DNA from: Borrelia miyamotoi
GTDB taxonomy: Bacteria; Spirochaetota; Spirochaetia; Borreliales; Borreliaceae
Direction of reading: 5' to 3'
NCBI RefSeq assembly: GCF_019668505.1
Contig: NZ_AP024371.1
Location: 682,001-746,000, forward strand
DNA length: 64,000 nt
Shown here: piece after piece, positions 59,105 to 64,000 of the stretch
How the letters are laid out: each line of letters opens with the position of its first letter
How positions within the stretch are numbered: the first letter of the stretch is position 1
The notes under the pieces: model-generated
Told to the model about the DNA's origin: nothing
The model's input: the letters and a program-made list of their open reading frames with translations, nothing else
The model's database searches: none
Position numbers and translations under genes: made by a program

Positions 59105-59176
59105 TTTTATTTATTTCTGTATTTTCTATTGACTAATATATTGTATTTTTATAAACTAACCATTGTCTTTGCTATT

Positions 59177-59251
59177 GCCGACTTAGCTCAGCTGGTTTAG
59201 AGCAGCGGTCTTGTAAACCGCAGGTCGTCGGTTCAACTCCGACAGTCGGCT
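59177..59251 (+). tRNA. tRNA-Thr (anticodon UGU)
   Basis: GCCGACT pairs with AGTCGGC at the acceptor (59177-59183 with 59244-59250), with discriminator T at 59251. D-arm TAGCTCAGCTGG, anticodon arm GCGGT-CTTGTAA-ACCGC with anticodon TGT, and T-arm GTTCAACT. No encoded CCA. Eleven bases lie between it and tRNA-Tyr, so both are likely from one transcript. Confidence 0.97.
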
Positions 59252-59261
59252 CTTCTTTTAA

Positions 59262-59343
59262 GGGGCGGTACCGAAGTGGTTAACCGGGGCAGACTGTAAA
59301 TCTGTTGGCATTGCCTACGTGGGTTCGAATCCCACCCTCCCCA
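59262..59343 (+). tRNA. tRNA-Tyr (anticodon GUA)
   Basis: Class II tRNA of 82 bases with a long variable arm (TGGCATTGCCTAC). The anticodon arm GCAGA-CTGTAAA-TCTGT gives GTA, and the T-arm is GTGGG-TTCGAAT-CCCAC. The acceptor GGGGCGG faces CCTCCCC, leaving one C-U mismatch at the fifth pair, which is tolerable. Discriminator A at 59343, no encoded CCA. Confidence 0.95.
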
Positions 59344-59561
59344 ATTTAAGGTGTAATTTTTATAAATATTTTGTGAGGTTTAATTTTTTTTGTTTGGTTG
59401 TTTTAGATTTAATGTTGAGGTTTTTGTAGTTTTTAAATATTTTGGAATTTATTGTAATCAAATCTTAGTTAATATTTATAAATTGTGTTTTTTTCATTTT
59501 TATTTGGTTAAAAGCATAGGAGTTTGATTTGCTTTTTTTTTTAAAGAGATTTTAAGGTCTT

Positions 59562-60596
59562 ATGGCACTAAAAAAATTTTTCATTTCCTTTTTTATATTA
59601 TTTGTTGTTTTTTATGTCTTCGTATTTTATTTGTATTTATTGAATTCTTCTCCTTTGAAAGCTGAATTGATATATGAATTTGAGGTTCAAAAAGGATGGG
59701 GAGTAAAAAGAATTGCTTGGGAGCTTCAAAAAAAAGGATTAATTAGGTCTGACAAATTATTGATAGCTATTTCTTATCTTTTTGGTAGTGATAAAAAATT
59801 TAGGGAAGGCAGGTATTTGATTAATGGTAATTATTCAACTTTTAATGTATATAAAGAGTTGTTGAAAGGTAGCCCTATATTTCCTATCAATATTACCATA
59901 CCTGAAGGATATACTGGTAGAAGAATAGCTTTAAAGCTGAATGAGTCAGGTATCATTAATGATGATCAGAGTTTTTTGGATTTAATAAACGATGTCAAAT
60001 TTATTAATAAGCTTGGACTTAGTTATGATTCTCTTGAAGGATTTTTATTTCCAGATACTTATAAATTTTATAAGGATATGGATATGAAGGAAGTAATTCG
60101 AATTTTTGTTGCTAATTTTTTTAGCAAACTTAGCTCTATTGGCATAGATCATAAGTCTTATTCTGATGAAGAGTTTTATAATAAAGTGATTATTGCTTCT
60201 ATTGTCGAGCGTGAGTATAGAGTTAGCAGTGAAGCACCAATAATTGCATCTGTTTTCTATAATAGAATAAAGTCTAATATGGCATTACAATCTTGTGCCA
60301 CAATTGAATATATTCTTACTGAAGAACTAAACAAACCTCATCCTAAGAGGATTTATTTTGCAGATTTAGAGATTGAGTCCGGATATAATACTTATATGAA
60401 TAAAGGTTATCCCCCAGGCCCAATTTCTAACGCCGGGATTATATCTTTAAGAGCAGCCTTTTTCCCAGATAACACAAATTATTTATTTTTTGTTATAAAA
60501 GATCCTAATATTGGGACTCATAATTTTTCTTCAGCTTATAATGACCATCTTTTAGCTGCGGATACTTATATTCGTAGTTTTGTTGCTAAGGAATAA
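59562..60596 (+). CDS. mltG: Endolytic murein transglycosylase MltG
   Basis: Inner-membrane lytic transglycosylase that cuts nascent glycan strands and sets their length. The 344-residue product has one N-terminal span (FISFFILFVVFYVFVFYLYLL), a LysM-like region and the YceG catalytic domain. VEREYRVSSEAPIIASVFYNRI contains the catalytic Glu, followed by LQSCATIEYIL and SGYNTYMNKGYPPGPISNAG. A 218-base gap with no gene separates it from tRNA-Tyr. dnaG follows after 6 bases. Confidence 0.95.
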   Translation: MALKKFFISFFILFVVFYVFVFYLYLLNSSPLKAELIYEFEVQKGWGVKRIAWELQKKGLIRSDKLLIAISYLFGSDKKFREGRYLINGNYSTFNVYKELLKGSPIFPINITIPEGYTGRRIALKLNESGIINDDQSFLDLINDVKFINKLGLSYDSLEGFLFPDTYKFYKDMDMKEVIRIFVANFFSKLSSIGIDHKSYSDEEFYNKVIIASIVEREYRVSSEAPIIASVFYNRIKSNMALQSCATIEYILTEELNKPHPKRIYFADLEIESGYNTYMNKGYPPGPISNAGIISLRAAFFPDNTNYLFFVIKDPNIGTHNFSSAYNDHLLAADTYIRSFVAKE

Positions 60597-60602
60597 AGAA
60601 GT

Positions 60603-62375
60603 ATGGAGTATTCTAATTTGATAGATTTGATTAAAAAAAAAGTTGATATTGTAGATTTAGTAGGTGAGCGTGTTAGTTTGCTTAAATCGGGGGCATCTTA
60701 TAAGGGGCTTTGTCCTTTTCATGCTGAGAAGACACCTTCTTTTTCTATAACTCCCTCTCAAGGACTTTTTTATTGTTTTGGATGTAAAAAGGGAGGAAAT
60801 GTCATAACTTTTTTGATGGATATTGAGAAGCTTGATTATAATGCTGCTATTAAGTCTTTGTGCAGTAGGATAGGGATTGTATATGATGATATTAAGAAGA
60901 CCACAAAAATTAAGGATGAAGGGCAGGATAAGGCAATAGTTTCAACAATATATGATTTGAACTATAAATTGATTAAGACTTTTGTATTTTTTTTTAATAA
61001 TAATCAGGGGGTTTTAAATTATATTTTTAATGGAAGAGGGATATCAAGAGAGGTTATTGATTTGTTTAATATTGGTTATTTGCAACAAGATGTTCCAAAT
61101 AAGTTTAGTTTTTATGATTTTTTGATTTCAAGAGGATATTCTAATGAAATATTAAGTCAGAGTGGTTTGTTCTCAAAAAAAAAGCAAAGGTTTTCTATTT
61201 TATCTGGAAGATTGATTTTTCCAATCAGAGATTTTAAAGGAAATGTTGTAGGATTTGGAGGTAGGAACATATGCGGAAATAATGGACCTAAGTATATCAA
61301 TTTAAGTGAAACAGAGGTTTTTAAAAAGAGAGAATTGCTTTATGGATTTTATGAAGGCTTTTCAGTAATTAAGGAAAGTAGAGCTGTAATATTGACAGAA
61401 GGTTATATAGATGTTCTTGCCTTTTTTACAGCTGGTGTAAAAATTGCTGTTTCTCCACTTGGTACAACTTTTTCAAGAGAGCATCTTGCTTTAATTAGGA
61501 GATATGCAGATAAAATAATAATATGTTTTGATGATGATGCTGCTGGGCTTTTGGCTACTTTTAAGGCTTATCAGATTTGTTTACCGCTTGGTGTTAATGT
61601 AAGTGTAATTGAAATGAAATATGGAGTTGATCCTGCAGATATTTTAAAGAAGAAGGGAGCGTCTGCTTTGAAGAATATGATTAATAATAACTGTGAGGCT
61701 TTTGAATATCTGTTGAAAAAATATTCCGGTAAATATGATTTAAGTAAAACAACAGATTTGAATAGTATGATTGGTTTGTTTATAACTTTGATAAGTTTAT
61801 CAAGTACTAATACGCAAAGGGATCTTCTTTTATCAAAGCTTGAGAGTAGAGTAGGTGTTAAGTTAGAAACCTTAAGAGAAGATTACTATAGTATTAGAGA
61901 AAAGGGTGCTATTGCAAGTTATAGGAGAAATGCATATTCTTATGAAATAAACACCTATGAGAGATATTTAGTCGTGGCCTTATTGAAAGACTTTAATTAT
62001 TTTACTATAATAAGGCGTAATATTATTGATAGCGACTTGTATGATGTTGATGTAAAGAAAATTTTTGTATGCTTTGAGAACCTATTTGAGAATAGTGCTA
62101 ATGTTTCATTGCTTAATTTAAAAGATTTATTAAGAAGTAAGTATAATTTTAATGAAGTTTTTTTTGAAGATATGCTAAAGGTAGAGTTTGAAGTGGATTG
62201 TGAAATGGTTAAACAAATTTTGTTTGCAATTAAAAAGAGAAAGGTAGAAAAGCGAATTTCCTTTTTTAAGGAAATGAACAAAGATAATTTTTTAGTAGAT
62301 GCTAAGACACAAATCAGAGAATTGATGTTTTTAAATATGCAAAGAGAACGATTGAGGATATATTTGAATGAATAA
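60603..62375 (+). CDS. dnaG: DNA primase
   Basis: Makes RNA primers at the replication fork. The 590 residues start with a zinc-binding CHC2 domain (C37, H40, C58, C61 in [11 protein letters not shown] and CFGCKKGG). A DnaG N-terminal core contains [16 protein letters not shown]. The Toprim domain follows, with [14 protein letters not shown] (catalytic Glu) and [10 protein letters not shown] (metal Asp residues). The C-terminal helical part would bind the DnaB helicase. It overlaps rpoD by 8 bases, the common dnaG-rpoD order. Confidence 0.97.
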   Translation: MEYSNLIDLIKKKVDIVDLVGERVSLLKSGASYKGLCPFHAEKTPSFSITPSQGLFYCFGCKKGGNVITFLMDIEKLDYNAAIKSLCSRIGIVYDDIKKTTKIKDEGQDKAIVSTIYDLNYKLIKTFVFFFNNNQGVLNYIFNGRGISREVIDLFNIGYLQQDVPNKFSFYDFLISRGYSNEILSQSGLFSKKKQRFSILSGRLIFPIRDFKGNVVGFGGRNICGNNGPKYINLSETEVFKKRELLYGFYEGFSVIKESRAVILTEGYIDVLAFFTAGVKIAVSPLGTTFSREHLALIRRYADKIIICFDDDAAGLLATFKAYQICLPLGVNVSVIEMKYGVDPADILKKKGASALKNMINNNCEAFEYLLKKYSGKYDLSKTTDLNSMIGLFITLISLSSTNTQRDLLLSKLESRVGVKLETLREDYYSIREKGAIASYRRNAYSYEINTYERYLVVALLKDFNYFTIIRRNIIDSDLYDVDVKKIFVCFENLFENSANVSLLNLKDLLRSKYNFNEVFFEDMLKVEFEVDCEMVKQILFAIKKRKVEKRISFFKEMNKDNFLVDAKTQIRELMFLNMQRERLRIYLNE

Positions 62376-64000
62376 TACAAAGAATAAAGACTTGCAGACT
62401 TTTAAGAAAAAGAATTCAAAAGTAGTAAAAGCCATCTTAAGTTATTTAGGAGATAAGAAAGCAATTACGTTTGGAGATTTAACAACTTTTTTATCAGGGG
62501 ATATTTTGGAGCCTGAAAATATTGATTATGTTTATGAATTTCTTGAAGATGAGGGAATAAGCTTGATTAATGAAAAGATGGAGTCGGATATCTGTGATAT
62601 TGAGGATTTAGATGAAACAAATAGAATTGATACTCAATGCATGATGTTGGATGATGCTGTTCAAAATGATGATGAGATAGATGATAAATTAGATGGATTT
62701 GAAGATGAAACTATAGAAAGAGAAGATTTTAATTCAGGGTATATTAAGAGTGGTTTGTTAAAGGATAGTCATTCTGAGGATCCGATAAGACTTTACTTAA
62801 AGGAAATAGGAAAAGAATTTTTATTAACTGGGCATCAAGAGGTTGAGCTTGCAAAGCAGATGGATTCTGGTGAGAGTATAATTGAGAATATTCTGAGAAG
62901 TGAAGGACTTGTTATCGAAAATTATTATAATTTAGTTAATGCTATTTATTCAAGAGTAAGTAAAGAAGAGTTTTTTAAAAAAGAAAAGGAACGGGAAAAA
63001 GATAATAATTTTGACTATTATAACAAAAAAAAAAGGATCTCTTCTTTTTATAAGGCTTCTTTAAAACCATTTCAGGATCGTTTGGTAAGATATATAGAAA
63101 AAAAACATAGATTATATGAACTTGGAGAAGATATTTTTGAAGAAAATATTGCTAATGAGAGACTTGATATAAAAGAAATGCTTAAGTCTGTTCCTTTATA
63201 TCAAGAGGAGTTGCGAATTTTTTCAGATGATTATATTGACTCTGCTAGCAAGATCAAAGATTTAAAGAGGCAACAAAGGTCTATATTGGATAGATTAAAG
63301 ATAGATAAAGTAAGAAATCTTAGGATTCTTGGGAGGGATTTAGCTATCCCTGAGAGAAGAGAGAGGATAGAAAAATCTTTAAATATTCGAGAAGATCTCA
63401 TTAAAGAGCAAATTACAGAAGCTCAGCTTGCTCAAAAGGAGCTTGAGAGAATTGAAATGTATTATGAGTATCCAATGGATAAGATAATAAGCATGTCAGA
63501 AGAAATTTTGAAGGGTAAGCAGATGATGCAGCATGCAAAAGATCAGTTAATTAAAGCTAATTTGAGACTTGTGGTAAGTATTGCTAAAAAGTATGCCAAT
63601 AGAGGTTTGCATTTTTTTGATCTTGTTCAAGAGGGTAATATTGGGCTAATTAAAGCAGTTGAAAAGTTTGAGTATAAGAGAGGGTTTAAGTTTTCTACCT
63701 ATGCTACATGGTGGATTCGTCAGGCAATAACAAGATCAATATCAGATCAGGCGCGTACCATTCGTGTTCCTGTGCATATGATTGAGCAGATAAATAGGTT
63801 GAATAGAGAAACAAGATATTTGGTTCAAGTTTTAGGTAAGGATCCAACAGATGAAGAGTTATCAGCTAGATTGGGATGGGATCTTAAAAAGGTAAAGACT
63901 GTAAAGAATGTTTCAAGAGAACCTGTGTCGCTTGAAACACCAATTGGAGAAGAAGAAGATTCTGTTCTTAGTGATTTTATTGAAGATAAAGCGATAAGAA
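62368..64000 (+). CDS. rpoD: RNA polymerase primary sigma factor RpoD, 3' end beyond window
   Basis: Sigma-70 housekeeping factor. ATG at 62368 lies inside the last dnaG codons, with GAGGA at 62354-62358. 544 codons are visible without a stop. Region 1.1-like acidic N-terminus is followed by region 1.2 ([11 protein letters not shown]). A non-conserved spacer is followed by region 2 ([42 protein letters not shown]) and region 3 ([13 protein letters not shown]). Region 4, which reads the -35 element, lies beyond 64000. In the family about 85-100 more residues are expected. Confidence 0.97.
   Translation, partial: MNNTKNKDLQTFKKKNSKVVKAILSYLGDKKAITFGDLTTFLSGDILEPENIDYVYEFLEDEGISLINEKMESDICDIEDLDETNRIDTQCMMLDDAVQNDDEIDDKLDGFEDETIEREDFNSGYIKSGLLKDSHSEDPIRLYLKEIGKEFLLTGHQEVELAKQMDSGESIIENILRSEGLVIENYYNLVNAIYSRVSKEEFFKKEKEREKDNNFDYYNKKKRISSFYKASLKPFQDRLVRYIEKKHRLYELGEDIFEENIANERLDIKEMLKSVPLYQEELRIFSDDYIDSASKIKDLKRQQRSILDRLKIDKVRNLRILGRDLAIPERRERIEKSLNIREDLIKEQITEAQLAQKELERIEMYYEYPMDKIISMSEEILKGKQMMQHAKDQLIKANLRLVVSIAKKYANRGLHFFDLVQEGNIGLIKAVEKFEYKRGFKFSTYATWWIRQAITRSISDQARTIRVPVHMIEQINRLNRETRYLVQVLGKDPTDEELSARLGWDLKKVKTVKNVSREPVSLETPIGEEEDSVLSDFIEDKAIR

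Noticed and set aside
59344..59561. Hidden RNA gene between tRNA-Tyr and mltG
   Set aside because: The stretch is T-rich with no stable stem or recognisable conserved RNA motif.

Overview
The window is AT-rich, gene-dense chromosomal DNA from a Borrelia-type spirochaete. The evidence is combined: a class I lysyl-tRNA synthetase, a full mevalonate-pathway cluster, the periplasmic flagellar gene flaA followed by cheA-cheW-cheX-cheY, a Dps protein with a cysteine tail, a second EF-G and a ROK regulator. The order matches the Borrelia chromosome from about groEL (BB0649) to rpoD (BB0712). The genus is secure. Placement in the relapsing-fever branch is only a guess, from the decayed hemN/hemW-like gene and the long Dps tail.

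Layout. 1-1287 is a truncated minus-strand gene I do not recognise. 1485-7734 holds groEL, a small gene, yajC-secD-secF and an unknown gene. 7740-14124 holds a DnaJ-like co-chaperone, a broken hemN/hemW-like gene, rpiA, gpmA, lysS and era. 14210-18595 holds small envelope or lipoprotein genes, a glycosyltransferase-like gene and a cell-wall amidase. 18683-24743 is the motility/chemotaxis block flaA-cheA2-cheW3-cheX-cheY3. 24752-27832 is a minus-strand run headed by gph. 28053-31690 is a purine-nucleoside-type ABC transporter. 31843-36008 holds two chemoreceptors, then mnmA on the minus strand. 37225-43510 is the mevalonate operon. 43556-48695 holds tRNA-Val, a CAP-domain protein, napA/bicA, fusA2 and badR. 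48756-56882 is a translation-centred run (ffh-rpsP-khpA-rimM-trmD-rplS, an FlhB-C-like pair, coaD, rpmF, acpP, rnc, and cca on the opposite strand). 57005-64000 holds two unknown genes, tRNA-Thr, tRNA-Tyr, mltG, dnaG and the start of rpoD.

How it fits together. The mevalonate cluster makes isopentenyl/dimethylallyl diphosphate from HMG-CoA. The che block couples a large kinase, a CheW-CheR fusion, a CheX phosphatase and CheY3 to the receptors encoded downstream. Many genes overlap by 4-40 bases, so transcription and translation are probably coupled.

Most notable observations. (1) The hemN/hemW-like pseudogene contains a roughly 144-bp internal inversion bounded by AATATT. Flipping it back on paper restores an uninterrupted, family-like reading frame across both junctions. 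A +1 frameshift and a nonsense codon lie downstream. (2) The Dps protein ends in eight 9-residue units carrying 24 cysteines, encoded by a perfect 27-bp tandem repeat. (3) A small decayed reading frame after an orphan FlhB C-terminal homologue looks like a UPF0102/YraN remnant. (4) A 17-codon leader frame shares an ATGA overlap with cheY3.
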